This document shows, one piece after another, positions 33,680 through 42,582 of a stretch of DNA of 64,000 bases. Below the pieces are notes generated by a model, which saw only the letters and a list, made by a program, of their open reading frames with translations, searched no databases and was not told where the DNA came from. The position numbers were made by a program, and so were the translations under genes. Position 1 is the first letter of the stretch. The number at the start of each line of letters is the position of its first letter. Origin of the DNA: Mycobacterium sp. 1100029.7 (GTDB taxonomy: Bacteria; Actinomycetota; Actinomycetes; Mycobacteriales; Mycobacteriaceae); the NCBI RefSeq assembly GCF_001665235.1, contig NZ_LZSC01000047.1, forward strand, positions 1 through 64,000, given 5' to 3'.

Positions 33680-35314
33680 TCAGCTCACTTCGTGCCGCAG
33701 CCAGACCGCGAGCGCCTCCACCGCAAGCACGGTGGCAAACACCATCAGCAAAATGGTTGTGACCAAACCAAATTCAAGGATCTGCGCACCGCTGAGCAAG
33801 TCGAAGCCGATGCCGCCGGCCCCCACGATGCCCAGCAAGGTAGCTGCGCGGACATTCACATCGAGCTGGTAAAGCACATGCCCGACAAAGCTCGGTGCGG
33901 CCTGCGGCAGTGTCCCGGCGAAAAACACCTGCCAGCGCCCGGCGCCGGTCGCGCGAAGGGCCTGCTCCGGACCCGGATCGACTTCCTCCAGCGAATCGGC
34001 CACCAATTTGCCCAGCAAGCCGATGCCCCCCACGCTCAGCGCCAGTGTCCCGGCCACCGCACCGAGTCCGGTGATCACCACGAACACCACCGCGAGCACC
34101 AACTCCGGAATACCGCGGATCACCACCACGAAGATTCGAAAGACCTGTGCGACCCGTGGATTGGGGGCAACGTTGCGAGCTGCCAGGCAACCGATCGGCA
34201 ACGCCAGCACGGTGCCGATCAACATCGCACCCAGCGCTATCTTGACCGTCAGCAACAGATCCGAACACAGCTGGCCGAAGATGCCCGCGGTCTCGGGGGG
34301 CCAGAACAGTCCGGCGTTCTTACCGACCCCCGCGAGAGAGTTCCAGAAATGGATCGGGTTGAGATCCGCACCCCACGCCGAGATCAGCACTATCAGTACG
34401 GTCAGCAAACCATATGCGGTGCGGCGTAGCCGCTGAGCCGTCCACGGCGGACTGATCTGATCACCGGTGCGCAGCGGCGCGCTGTGCATCGATCGCGAAT
34501 CAGTGCTGCGCAATAACGCCCGTCGGATCGATCCCGACATCAGCTCGACCAGGACACACAACGCGAGAACCACGGCGGCCAAGGCCATCCCCCGCCGATA
34601 GTCCAACTGTTTGAACGCCGTTGCGATCGCATAGCCCAGGCCGTTGACACCAACGAAACCCAACAGCACCGAGATTCGCAGGTTGATGTCGAGACGGTGC
34701 AGTGCGGTCGCCACGAATGCCGGGAGTACTTGGGGCAATACGCCGACGGTGATCTCCTGCACGGGACCCGCACCGCCGGCCCGAATCGCCGCGGGGGGCC
34801 CCTCGTCGGCATGCTCGATCGCGTCGGCATAAAGCTTGGCGACCATGCCCACCGAATGCATGCCCATCGCCAGTACCCCGGTCATCGCGCCGAGCCCGAA
34901 GATCCGGAAGAACACGATGGCCAGCACCACATCGGGGATGGCGCGCACCATCACGATCAGTGCGCGGGCACCCAGTCTGGCGCCGGCGCCCGGTGTGGTG
35001 TTGGCCGCGGCCAGGATCGCCAATGGGATGCTGATGACCACGGCCAGCACCGTGGCAGACACGACGATCGCCAGGGTCTGCCCGCACAGCGTCAGCAATT
35101 CGTCGATCGGTGGAAAGTCCAGCGGCAGCAAGCGTCCCGCGAAGTCGACCGCATTGCGGCCGCCGTCGATGAAGGTCGCCGCATTGATCCGTAGGTCGGC
35201 CACAGCCCAGCAACCGACCAGTGCCAAGCCGCCGATGACGCACCAGGCGACCGCACGTGCTGCCCGCGGTGCCGCCAGCGTGCGCTGCGCTTGCGGGACG
35301 GTCTCAGTGATCAC
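33680..35314 (-). CDS. phnE: Phosphonate ABC permease, tandem PhnE-PhnE fusion
   Basis: A 544-residue membrane protein with two PhnE-type permease halves in one chain, about residues 40-275 and 300-540. Each half has its own EAA-like loop and binding-protein-dependent transport text (first half IRAGGAGPVQEITVGVLPQV and VLLGFVGVNGLGYAIATAF; second half LRATGAGRWQVFFAGTLPQA and TLLGIVGAGGIGFDLLS). A normal PhnE works as a dimer, so the fusion could form the whole channel from one polypeptide. The GTG at 35314, 7 bp after phnC, is preferred; an ATG at 35359 would overlap phnC. Neither has a clear ribosome-binding site. Confidence 0.93.
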   Translation of the reverse strand: MITETVPQAQRTLAAPRAARAVAWCVIGGLALVGCWAVADLRINAATFIDGGRNAVDFAGRLLPLDFPPIDELLTLCGQTLAIVVSATVLAVVISIPLAILAAANTTPGAGARLGARALIVMVRAIPDVVLAIVFFRIFGLGAMTGVLAMGMHSVGMVAKLYADAIEHADEGPPAAIRAGGAGPVQEITVGVLPQVLPAFVATALHRLDINLRISVLLGFVGVNGLGYAIATAFKQLDYRRGMALAAVVLALCVLVELMSGSIRRALLRSTDSRSMHSAPLRTGDQISPPWTAQRLRRTAYGLLTVLIVLISAWGADLNPIHFWNSLAGVGKNAGLFWPPETAGIFGQLCSDLLLTVKIALGAMLIGTVLALPIGCLAARNVAPNPRVAQVFRIFVVVIRGIPELVLAVVFVVITGLGAVAGTLALSVGGIGLLGKLVADSLEEVDPGPEQALRATGAGRWQVFFAGTLPQAAPSFVGHVLYQLDVNVRAATLLGIVGAGGIGFDLLSGAQILEFGLVTTILLMVFATVLAVEALAVWLRHEVS

Positions 35315-35321
35315 GCACGAG

Positions 35322-36110
35322 TCACGCTGGCACGCCGGCGGCGACAAACGGATCCGCATTCACGCTGGCGTACAACGACATTGCATCGTCATGGTCAAGT
35401 CCGGAAACCGGCCGGTCGAGCACCACCTGCCCGTCGCGCAGCCCGATCACCCGGTCTCCCCAATTCAGTGCGAGCCCAACCTGATGCAGACTGCACAGCA
35501 CCGTGAGCCGTTGTTCGGTGCTGATCTCCCGGATCAGCTGCACCACCTGGGCGGCCGACTCGGGGTCGAGCGAGGCCACCGGTTCATCGGCGAGCAGGAT
35601 CTCGGGACGCTGCATCAACGCCCGGGCCACCGCGACCCGCTGCTGCTGGCCACCGGAGAGGGTGTCGGCACGTTGAAACGCGCGGTCCAACAAGCCAACT
35701 CGATCCAGGTGGTCCAGCGCCTCATGCCGAACGTTGCGCGGGTAGCTGAACAACCCGAGCCGCGGCCAACGCAACCGGCCCAGCGCCCCGGTGCATACGT
35801 TTTCCAGCACGCTGAGACTGCCGACCAAGTGGAAGTGCTGGAACACGAACCCGACCCGGCGGCGCAGCCGACGCAGTTCGGTGCCCGACGCGGTGCCCAC
35901 GTCGGTGCCCAGCACGGTGACGGTTCCGGAGGTTGGCCGTTGCAGTCCGTCGACATGGTGTAACAGGGTGGATTTGCCCGAGCCGGACAGACCTAGCAAG
36001 ACCGTGATCTCACCGGGCGTGACGGACAGCGAGATATTATCCAGTGCGCGGATCTCGGCACCGAAACGCTTTGTTACGCCGTGAAATCGAATGACTGCCT
36101 CGCCGGTCAT
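35322..36110 (-). CDS. phnC: Phosphonate ABC transporter ATPase PhnC
   Basis: A 262-residue ABC ATPase powering phosphonate or phosphate-analogue import. Walker A is GLSGSGKST, the signature LSGGQQQRVAVARAL, Walker B EILLADEPVASLDPES and the H-switch CSLHQVGLA. The PhnC-type N-terminus IRFHGVTKRFGAEIRALDNI is present. The ATG at 36110 overlaps the phnD stop (ATGA), and the phnE start follows 7 bp after its stop. Confidence 0.95.
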   Translation of the reverse strand: MTGEAVIRFHGVTKRFGAEIRALDNISLSVTPGEITVLLGLSGSGKSTLLHHVDGLQRPTSGTVTVLGTDVGTASGTELRRLRRRVGFVFQHFHLVGSLSVLENVCTGALGRLRWPRLGLFSYPRNVRHEALDHLDRVGLLDRAFQRADTLSGGQQQRVAVARALMQRPEILLADEPVASLDPESAAQVVQLIREISTEQRLTVLCSLHQVGLALNWGDRVIGLRDGQVVLDRPVSGLDHDDAMSLYASVNADPFVAAGVPA

Positions 36111-37066
36111 GACTGCCCCGCGCACTGCTTGGCATGCGTGGTCTGACACACGGCGCGCACGCTGTCATAGAACGCGTTGTCCACCGTCGCATAACCCCAG
36201 CCGTTGACTTCACCGAGGTGAGCGCACGCCGGGGTACAAATGCCGTTGGCGTTCAGGTAGTCGACATTGGCGTTCGGGAAAGCGCCGATGATCTTGGCTT
36301 TCAGGTCGGGTGCGAGGTCATCGCTGATTCCGATGGGCGAGCCGGGGATCAGATCCGACTTCCAGACCACGTTCAGCTGACCCGGCTTGAGCTGCCCCTT
36401 GCCCGGGAGGGTCCTGTCGATCATGCTCTCCTGGGCGAAGCCCGCGTCGCACTGACCGTTCAGCACCGACAGCGCCGACGCGTCGTGCCCACCGGAAATC
36501 ACCTGCGTCACATCCTTGTTCGGATCGATACCCGCCTTGATCAATGCTGCCGACGGATACAGGAACCCCGACGTCGAGTTCGGGTCGACGAAGCAGACCT
36601 TCTTGCCCCGGAAGTCGGCGATGCTGTTGATGCCGGTGCCGGGCCGGGTGATGCCGTAGGAGTGGTAACCGGGTGGGGTGCCCTTGGCGACCGTCTCCGC
36701 TGCGATCGGGGTCACCTTGACTCCGCTGTTCTGCGCGGTGACAAGCGAGAACGGGCCGTACTGGACGAAGTCGGCCTTGTCGGCGCGCTGCGCCTCGATG
36801 GCCGACGAATAGCTGGTTGCGCTCTGGAACCGGATGGGCTTGCCGGTTGCCTTCTGTAGCAACGTGATCAGCGGCTGGTAGGCCTGCTGCAGACTCTGTG
36901 CGTTCTCCGACGGGACGGCCGCGAACACCAGCTGGTCGGGGTTGCGGCCGCCGGAGCCGCTGCCGCCCCGGGCGGGCGTGGCACTGGACCCGCACGCTGT
37001 CAGTAACACCGTCATGAGCAGCGCCGTCGCGGCCAAGCCGAAGGGGCCTCGGGGGCGAGCTAACAT
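36107..37066 (-). CDS. phnD: Phosphonate-binding lipoprotein PhnD
   Basis: A 319-residue binding lipoprotein. The lipobox LLTAC places acyl-Cys at residue 25, followed by a Gly/Ser linker. Conserved PhnD features are FAAVPSENAQSLQQAYQPL, QYGPFSLVTA, FVDPNSTSGFLYPSAALI and SGGHDASALSVLNGQCDAGF. Which ligand it binds (phosphonate, phosphite or phosphate) cannot be read from sequence. AAAGGAGAA precedes the ATG at 37066. It is the first gene of the phn locus. Confidence 0.94.
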   Translation of the reverse strand: MLARPRGPFGLAATALLMTVLLTACGSSATPARGGSGSGGRNPDQLVFAAVPSENAQSLQQAYQPLITLLQKATGKPIRFQSATSYSSAIEAQRADKADFVQYGPFSLVTAQNSGVKVTPIAAETVAKGTPPGYHSYGITRPGTGINSIADFRGKKVCFVDPNSTSGFLYPSAALIKAGIDPNKDVTQVISGGHDASALSVLNGQCDAGFAQESMIDRTLPGKGQLKPGQLNVVWKSDLIPGSPIGISDDLAPDLKAKIIGAFPNANVDYLNANGICTPACAHLGEVNGWGYATVDNAFYDSVRAVCQTTHAKQCAGQS

Positions 37067-37145
37067 CCGGATTCTCCTTTACGCCAACCAGCAGCCGAGC
37101 AGACGACCAGATAGTTCTGCGGGACAGTGCAGTTGGGGGGACCGG

Positions 37146-37156
37146 CTGGTTACCAG
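37146..37156. promoter_or_regulatory. Inverted repeat upstream of phnD, candidate operator
   Basis: CTGGT-T-ACCAG is a perfect inverted repeat about 80-90 bp upstream of the phnD start. Its half-sites TGGT/ACCA resemble those I recall for the M. smegmatis PhnF operator (TGGTATAGACCA), but the spacing differs. Next to it ACTTC-N6-GAAGT (37164-37179) forms a second small repeat. No clear promoter could be fixed. Confidence 0.35.
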
Positions 37157-37221
37157 AGGGCGAACTTCGGTTGTGAAGTAGCCCCACTCGACCGGACGAG
37201 AGCCGACGCTACGAGACGGGA

Positions 37222-37863
37222 TTACTGGCGTGTTTGCAGGAATTCGTTTGCTCTGGCCACCGTGGCCTGATCAGCCTTGGCAAGCGCGCCGCAATCGAAC
37301 GGCGGCTGCGGATCGTATTCGATCAGCAGCTGAGCGGCTTGCGCGGCCTCGCGGTCGACGAGGAGTTCGGTCAGCCGCAACGCCATGTCGATGCCGCTGG
37401 ACACCCCCGCCGCGGTGATGATGCGTTGCGGTAGGTGCTCGACGACCCGGTCGGCCACGTAGCGGGCGCCCAACTCGTTGAGCAGATCCGTGGCGCGCCA
37501 ATGCGTGGTGGCGGTCAGTCCCTCGAGCAAGCCCGCCGCCGCGAGCAACAGCGCTCCGGTGCACACCGACGTCGTGAAGGCCGTGTGGGGGTGTACCGCT
37601 TGCAGCCAGTCACGGATGGTTTCGTCGTGGATCAACGTGCGGGTGCCGATACCACCGGGCACCACTACCACATCGGGCGTGGTGACCTCGTCGAAGCTGG
37701 CATCGCAGGCGACACCGAGCATCCCGTTCTCGGTGCGCACCTCGCCGCGGCGATGCCCGACGAACTTCACCTCGATCGACGGAATGCGTTGCAACACCTC
37801 GTAGGGCCCGACAGCGTCCAGCGCGGTAAAGCGTTCGAACAACGGAATGGCTACCAGCATCAT
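37222..37863 (-). CDS. DJ-1/PfpI family protein (isocyanide-hydratase-like branch)
   Basis: A 213-residue class I amidotransferase-like protein. The nucleophile elbow is TSVCTGALLLAAAGLLEG with Cys101, and Asp16 in ALDAVGPYEV takes the place of the Glu of DJ-1. That Asp/Cys pair is the one used by bacterial isocyanide hydratases, so hydratase activity is possible, though many relatives are uncharacterised. Two adjacent ATG codons start it (37863 or 37860). It is the third gene of the ponA1-GT87-DJ-1 series (2 bp gap to the mannosyltransferase gene), the position of Rv0052 in M. tuberculosis. The phn locus begins 155 bp downstream. Confidence 0.85.
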   Translation of the reverse strand: MMLVAIPLFERFTALDAVGPYEVLQRIPSIEVKFVGHRRGEVRTENGMLGVACDASFDEVTTPDVVVVPGGIGTRTLIHDETIRDWLQAVHPHTAFTTSVCTGALLLAAAGLLEGLTATTHWRATDLLNELGARYVADRVVEHLPQRIITAAGVSSGIDMALRLTELLVDREAAQAAQLLIEYDPQPPFDCGALAKADQATVARANEFLQTRQ

Positions 37864-37865
37864 GC

Positions 37866-39509
37866 CTACCTCTGACTTGCGGTCTGCAGCTCACTATCGG
37901 CGTCCAGCGGGCCGGTCCGCCGCGACCGAGCCGGGCACAGCCAACCCGGCAACCAGCCGGGCGGCGCGTCGGGCGCGCGGTCGAACGGGCCGCCCACCGG
38001 ATCGTCCACCCGCCCGCCCCAGCGCACCAAGTCCTCGTCGGGCCGATAAATCTGACGAATCACCAAGGCGCACAACACAAGCACCGCGGCGTCGCGCAGC
38101 AACACCGTCGTGGTGAAGAACTGTTCCGGCAACGACCGGTTCGGGTTGCCGTACAGGAAGTACATCCGCGGCACCCAGACCACCGCGTCGATCGTCATCC
38201 ACGCCAGCAGAACCCTCCGGTGCGGCAACGCCAATACCGCCAGCGGCACCAGCCACAGCGAGAACTGCGGGCTCCACACTTTGTTGGTCAACAGGAACGC
38301 GGCGACAACCAGAAACAGCAACTGCGCCACCCGCGGACGCTGCGGGGCGGTCAGCGCGATGTAAGTGATAGCCACACAACCAGCGATGAACAACAGCGCC
38401 ACCACCGCGTTGAGCACCGTCGGCGGTTCCCAGAACCTTAGCTTCGGGTCGAAGCCATGCCAGCCGGTGAACGACTTCACCACGTTGTAGATCGAGTCCA
38501 TGTCGTCGCCGCGGCGCGCGTTGAGCCGGAAGAATTCCGACCATCCCCGCGGAAAGAGCAGCAGCACAGGCAGATTCACCAGCGCCCAGGTCAGGGCCGC
38601 GGCCCCGGCAGTGCGGCCCAGCGCACGGAAACGTCCGGTCCGGAGGGCCAGCACCAGCATCGGCCCCAAAAACAGCAGCGGATACAGCTTGGCTGCGGCA
38701 CCCAGTCCGATCAGCACGCCGGCCAGCACCGGTTTGCGTCGCGCCCAGGCCAACAACCCGCCCATCGCGAATCCCGTTGCCAGCGCATCGAAGTTGGTGA
38801 ATATCTGGAAGATCAGCAGCGGCGAGGCGGCCACCAGGGCCGCGTCCCAGACGCGGCGCCCGGACAGCCCCGCCGTCGCCCACACCGTCGCCAGCCAGGC
38901 CAACGCCAAACCGAAAGCGGCGACGTCGAAGAACACCACTACCTCGGCGACAACCGGCAGCGGGGCCAGCTTGCTCAACGCGGTGTAGGTCTTGGCCAAC
39001 GCCATCGACACGTACTGGTAGACCCCGGTCAGCACCGGATACTCCATGTAGCGCACCGCCGGCCTACCGTCGTAGCTGGTCTGTGGCGCGCCGCTGGAAT
39101 CGGTCTCGACCCAGCTGGCCTTGTACGGAAACTTGCCCTGGTTCAACAACTCTGCGCCGTACAGCGGCACGGTGTCCGAGTAGCACAACTCGTAGTAGGC
39201 CCGCTGATTGTCCCAATTGGCGACGCGCTGGTCGCCCGTTCCGGTCCCGGTGCTCTGCAGGCACGCCGCCTTCGTCGACCAGCCCAACGCCATGAACACC
39301 AGCGCGATGATGAACATCACGCGCAGCGGCGTCATCAGCCGGGCCCGGCCGATCAGCGCGTGGCGGCCCACCGGCCCGCCGATGACCTCGGCGAAGGCGG
39401 CACCCAAAGTGTCGGTGTGACTTGGATAGTCGCGGTTGTCGACGCTCCGCAGATCCTCCGCCAGCGGCCGCGGTGAAATGGTGGCGCTCTCGTGCTGAGC
39501 GCCGGTCAC
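37866..39509 (-). CDS. GT87-type membrane mannosyltransferase (Rv0051-like)
   Basis: A 547-residue polytopic membrane protein of the GT-C fold, DUF2029/GT87 family, with about ten hydrophobic segments. GT87 members such as PimE use polyprenyl-phosphate-mannose to mannosylate lipids of the mycobacterial envelope. Family text includes ASPLLIFQIFTNFDALATGF, LIGLGAAAKLYPLLFLGPML, LLFPRGWSEFFRLNARRGDD and LTNKVWSPQFSLWLVPLA. The GTG start overlaps the ponA1 stop by 4 bp (GTGA), which ties it to peptidoglycan synthesis genes. The specific acceptor is not known. Confidence 0.88.
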   Translation of the reverse strand: MTGAQHESATISPRPLAEDLRSVDNRDYPSHTDTLGAAFAEVIGGPVGRHALIGRARLMTPLRVMFIIALVFMALGWSTKAACLQSTGTGTGDQRVANWDNQRAYYELCYSDTVPLYGAELLNQGKFPYKASWVETDSSGAPQTSYDGRPAVRYMEYPVLTGVYQYVSMALAKTYTALSKLAPLPVVAEVVVFFDVAAFGLALAWLATVWATAGLSGRRVWDAALVAASPLLIFQIFTNFDALATGFAMGGLLAWARRKPVLAGVLIGLGAAAKLYPLLFLGPMLVLALRTGRFRALGRTAGAAALTWALVNLPVLLLFPRGWSEFFRLNARRGDDMDSIYNVVKSFTGWHGFDPKLRFWEPPTVLNAVVALLFIAGCVAITYIALTAPQRPRVAQLLFLVVAAFLLTNKVWSPQFSLWLVPLAVLALPHRRVLLAWMTIDAVVWVPRMYFLYGNPNRSLPEQFFTTTVLLRDAAVLVLCALVIRQIYRPDEDLVRWGGRVDDPVGGPFDRAPDAPPGWLPGWLCPARSRRTGPLDADSELQTASQR

Positions 39510-42001
39510 GGGGGCGGTTGTCCGAAGGGCGGCGGAGCCGGCTGTGGCGGCCCGAACGGCCCCGCCGGCGCACCGGGCGGAGGCGGCGGCGCCGCGGTGA
39601 TCGTCGTGGGCGGCCCGACCGGGATGGTGATGCCCGGCGCCACCTCGATCGTCGGCTGGATGACCGTCTCCGACGGCGGCGGCGGTGGTGGCGGTGCGGG
39701 CACACCCGCGTAGCCGCCGATCTCCGTCGGCTTGGGGAAGCTCTCGTTGGGCGTGCCCTTCAGGGCACCGTCCATCGTTGACTTCCAGATGTCCGACGGC
39801 AGTCCCGAGCCGTAAACCTCACCGCCCGAAGCGGTTACCAGCGGAACGTTGTCCTGGACGGTCCCCACCCACACCGCGGTCGACAGCGACGGGGTGTATC
39901 CGACCATCCACGCGTCCTTGTTGGCCTGGGTGTCGCCAAGCTGCACCGTACCGGTCTTCGACGCCGACGCCCGACCACCCGATAGGGCGTGGCCCCGCGA
40001 ATAGGAGGCGATCGGCACCATGGCCGCGGTGGTGTTGTCCGCGACGGCCTTGTCGATGCGTTGGTCGGCACCCTTGTCGGAAGTACCGGCGTCGAAAAGC
40101 ACTTGCCCTTCGGCGTTGACGACCTTCTGCACCAGGTGCGGCGGGTGGTAGACGCCGGAAGCGGCCAAGGTGGCGTACGCCGAGGCCATGTCGACAGGCC
40201 GGGTTTGGTACTGGCCCAGCACGATTCCGTTGTTGGGCGGTCCGCCCTTGCCGTCCTCGGACAGGGTGTGCGGGACGCCGGGGAAACTCTTGGCGACGCC
40301 TGCCTCATGCGCGGCGTCGGCGACGGCCGACGGGCCGTTCTTCAACTTGAGCATCAGCCGGTAGTAGGCGGTGTTCAGCGACATCTTCAGCGCCTCAGCG
40401 ATATTGCAGGTACCGCAATTCTCGCCGTCGACGTTGGTGATCTTGATGCCGTCGACCGTCAAGGGCGAGCTGTCGACCTGATAGCCCAGCCCGATGCCCT
40501 GCTGCAGGGCGGCCACTAACGCGAACACCTTGAACGACGACCCGGTCTGCAGCCCGGCCTGAGCGAAGTCGAAGCCGTTGGCGTCCGCGCCGCCGTAGTA
40601 CGCGCGGATCGCGCCGGTGTGCGGGTCGATGGAAACCACGGCCGAGCGCATGTCGGGGTCCTGGCCGTCCAGGTATTTCGACACCGCCTTCTCGGCGGCC
40701 TGCTGGGCCTTCGGGTCGATCGTGGTGGTGATCTGCAGACCCTGTGTGTTCAGGGTCTGCTCGTCGATGTTGAACAGCTCCATCAGCTCTCGGGTGACCT
40801 GACGTTCGATCAGGCCGTTGGGGCCGGTGGTCTGGTTCTGCGCGCGCGCCTGATCGGGCGGCACGGTCTGCGGGAAGGTTTGCCCCGCACGATCACTCGA
40901 CGACAGGGCCTTGGTTTCGACCATGCCGTCGAGCACCCAGTTCCAGCGGGCCTCGGCGCCCTTGGGATCGACAGCCGGATCCAGTGACGACGGACGACGG
41001 ATCAGCGCCGCCAGCAGCGCGCCCTCGGAGACGGTCAGCTGTTCGACGGGCTTGTCGAAGTAGGCCTTGGAGGCCGCCGAGATTCCGTAAGCGCCGCGTC
41101 CGAAATAGATGATGTTCAGATATGCCTGCAACACATCGTCTTTGGACCACTCCCCCGACATCTTGGTGGCGATGACGAGTTCTTTGGCCTTGCGCATCAG
41201 GCCGGCGAAGCCATGCTGCGCGGAGCCGACGAGCGCGTTCTTCACATACTGCTGCGTGATCGTCGACCCGCCCTGCAGGTCGCCGCCGAACAGGTTGTTC
41301 TGCACCGCGCGAGCGAAGCCGGTGAAGTCGAAGCCCGGGTTCGAGTAGAAGTTGCGGTCTTCGGCCGCGATGACGGCCTGGCGAACATGCACGGGCACCT
41401 GGCTGATGTTGACGTCGACCCGGTTGCCTTCAGGAGGAACGATTTTCGCGATCTCTCCGCCGTCGCTGGCCAGGATCGTCGAAACCTGGTTGGTGCGGAT
41501 GTTGCCCGGTTTGGGGATGTCGACGATGAAGTACGCCATCGAGAAGGTGACGAGCGGCAACAGGATCAGCACCGCCGCGGTCAGGTAGGCCGCGCGCCGC
41601 ACCCAACGCCAGTTGATCTGTTCTGTCCAGTTCGGCCGTGGGGCCCGATGGCCCGGCCCGTCGGGACCGCCGGGTCCACCCGAAGGCGGCGGCGGAGGCG
41701 GTGGACCTTCCGGTGGGCGGCCCGAGAGTGGCCGGTCACGCCGAGGCGCGGTGGCCGAGCGGCCGTCGAGCGCGGCCTTGACCTCGTCGATGGCGTCGCG
41801 GGGCCTCGCCGCGGGACCGCCCAGCGCGGCCCGCACCTCGTTGATCGGCTCGGCCGGGCGTCGCGGCGCGCGGTCGTCGACAACCGGCGGCAGGATCGTC
41901 GTCTGCCGATCGTCGGGCGGAACCCGGCGACGTTGACCGCCGTCGTTGCGGTGACCCGGCCGATCGGAGTCGTCCGGACGGGGGTTGGCTTCTTTGCCCA
42001 T
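39506..42001 (-). CDS. ponA1: Bifunctional penicillin-binding protein PonA1 (class A PBP)
   Basis: An 831-residue peptidoglycan synthase. The N-terminus is long, disordered and cytoplasmic (Pro/Arg-rich), followed by one membrane helix (AYLTAAVLILLPLVTFSMAY). The GT51 glycosyltransferase domain has AVIAAEDRNFYSNPGFD and GGSTITQQYVKN. The transpeptidase domain has the SxxK serine in TGSSFKVFAL, SLNTAYY and KTGTVQLGD. A Pro-rich tail ends the protein. I start at the ATG at 42001 (MGKEANPRPDD); a TTG further up is possible. It heads the ponA1-GT87-DJ-1 operon. Confidence 0.96.
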   Translation of the reverse strand: MGKEANPRPDDSDRPGHRNDGGQRRRVPPDDRQTTILPPVVDDRAPRRPAEPINEVRAALGGPAARPRDAIDEVKAALDGRSATAPRRDRPLSGRPPEGPPPPPPPSGGPGGPDGPGHRAPRPNWTEQINWRWVRRAAYLTAAVLILLPLVTFSMAYFIVDIPKPGNIRTNQVSTILASDGGEIAKIVPPEGNRVDVNISQVPVHVRQAVIAAEDRNFYSNPGFDFTGFARAVQNNLFGGDLQGGSTITQQYVKNALVGSAQHGFAGLMRKAKELVIATKMSGEWSKDDVLQAYLNIIYFGRGAYGISAASKAYFDKPVEQLTVSEGALLAALIRRPSSLDPAVDPKGAEARWNWVLDGMVETKALSSSDRAGQTFPQTVPPDQARAQNQTTGPNGLIERQVTRELMELFNIDEQTLNTQGLQITTTIDPKAQQAAEKAVSKYLDGQDPDMRSAVVSIDPHTGAIRAYYGGADANGFDFAQAGLQTGSSFKVFALVAALQQGIGLGYQVDSSPLTVDGIKITNVDGENCGTCNIAEALKMSLNTAYYRLMLKLKNGPSAVADAAHEAGVAKSFPGVPHTLSEDGKGGPPNNGIVLGQYQTRPVDMASAYATLAASGVYHPPHLVQKVVNAEGQVLFDAGTSDKGADQRIDKAVADNTTAAMVPIASYSRGHALSGGRASASKTGTVQLGDTQANKDAWMVGYTPSLSTAVWVGTVQDNVPLVTASGGEVYGSGLPSDIWKSTMDGALKGTPNESFPKPTEIGGYAGVPAPPPPPPPSETVIQPTIEVAPGITIPVGPPTTITAAPPPPPGAPAGPFGPPQPAPPPFGQPPP

Positions 42002-42056
42002 GCGCTCAGTCTCGGACCCGCTCGGGCCATCGGGCGACTGACCGTGGCGCCCTTCG

Positions 42057-42464
42057 TTATTCAATGGCCGTGCGAGCGCCGTTGCGTGCCGTCCGCGGGC
42101 CGCGGGTCCCCTTGGGCGGGCGTTCCGCGCCGAGCACATATGACTTGACTAGGTGATTCCAGCTGCAGGTGCGGCACACCTCGACCACGTGGACCGAGAA
42201 CTCGTCGAACTTGGTTGCCAACATGACCAGCTCTTCGGCTGTGCGGGCCGAACCCGACACCGCGCCGAGGTGATCGCCGAACACCCAGGACACCAGCGTA
42301 AGCGGTTCCTTGCGGCAAATCGGGCACATCGTCTGGCTGGTCTTGCCGTGAAACTTCGCGGCGCGCAGCAGATAGGGGTTTGCATCACAGACCTCGGACA
42401 CGCCCGTGCGGCCCGAGTACACCTCGGCCAGCAGTGAGCGGCGCCGAAGCGCATAGTCCACCAC
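42057..42464 (-). CDS. DUF5318 zinc-ribbon-like protein (Rv0049-like)
   Basis: A 135-residue conserved mycobacterial protein of unknown function. Two cysteine pairs, CPICRKE and CRTCSWNHL, look like a zinc ribbon. The N-terminus VVDYALRRRSLLAEVYSGRT matches M. tuberculosis Rv0049, which fixes the GTG start at 42464 (42461 possible); the open frame continues far upstream without similarity. It lies 55 bp upstream of ponA1 on the same strand, a conserved pairing that suggests a link to envelope synthesis. Confidence 0.88.
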   Translation of the reverse strand: MVDYALRRRSLLAEVYSGRTGVSEVCDANPYLLRAAKFHGKTSQTMCPICRKEPLTLVSWVFGDHLGAVSGSARTAEELVMLATKFDEFSVHVVEVCRTCSWNHLVKSYVLGAERPPKGTRGPRTARNGARTAIE

Positions 42465-42582
42465 TTGTCGCTGCAGTCGCACGTTCACCAGAGTACGTCG
42501 CCCTCGCCGCCGCCGATACGCAACCAACGGTGTCGGCGGCGCTGCGCCGCGCAAACAGCAGGTGACTTCTACGATCATCCCC

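Noticed and set aside
37158..37182. Pho/RegX3 box upstream of phnD
   Set aside because: On the minus strand CTTCACA and GTTCGCC look like a direct repeat, but the spacing is 13 rather than the expected 11 nt and both units deviate from the consensus.
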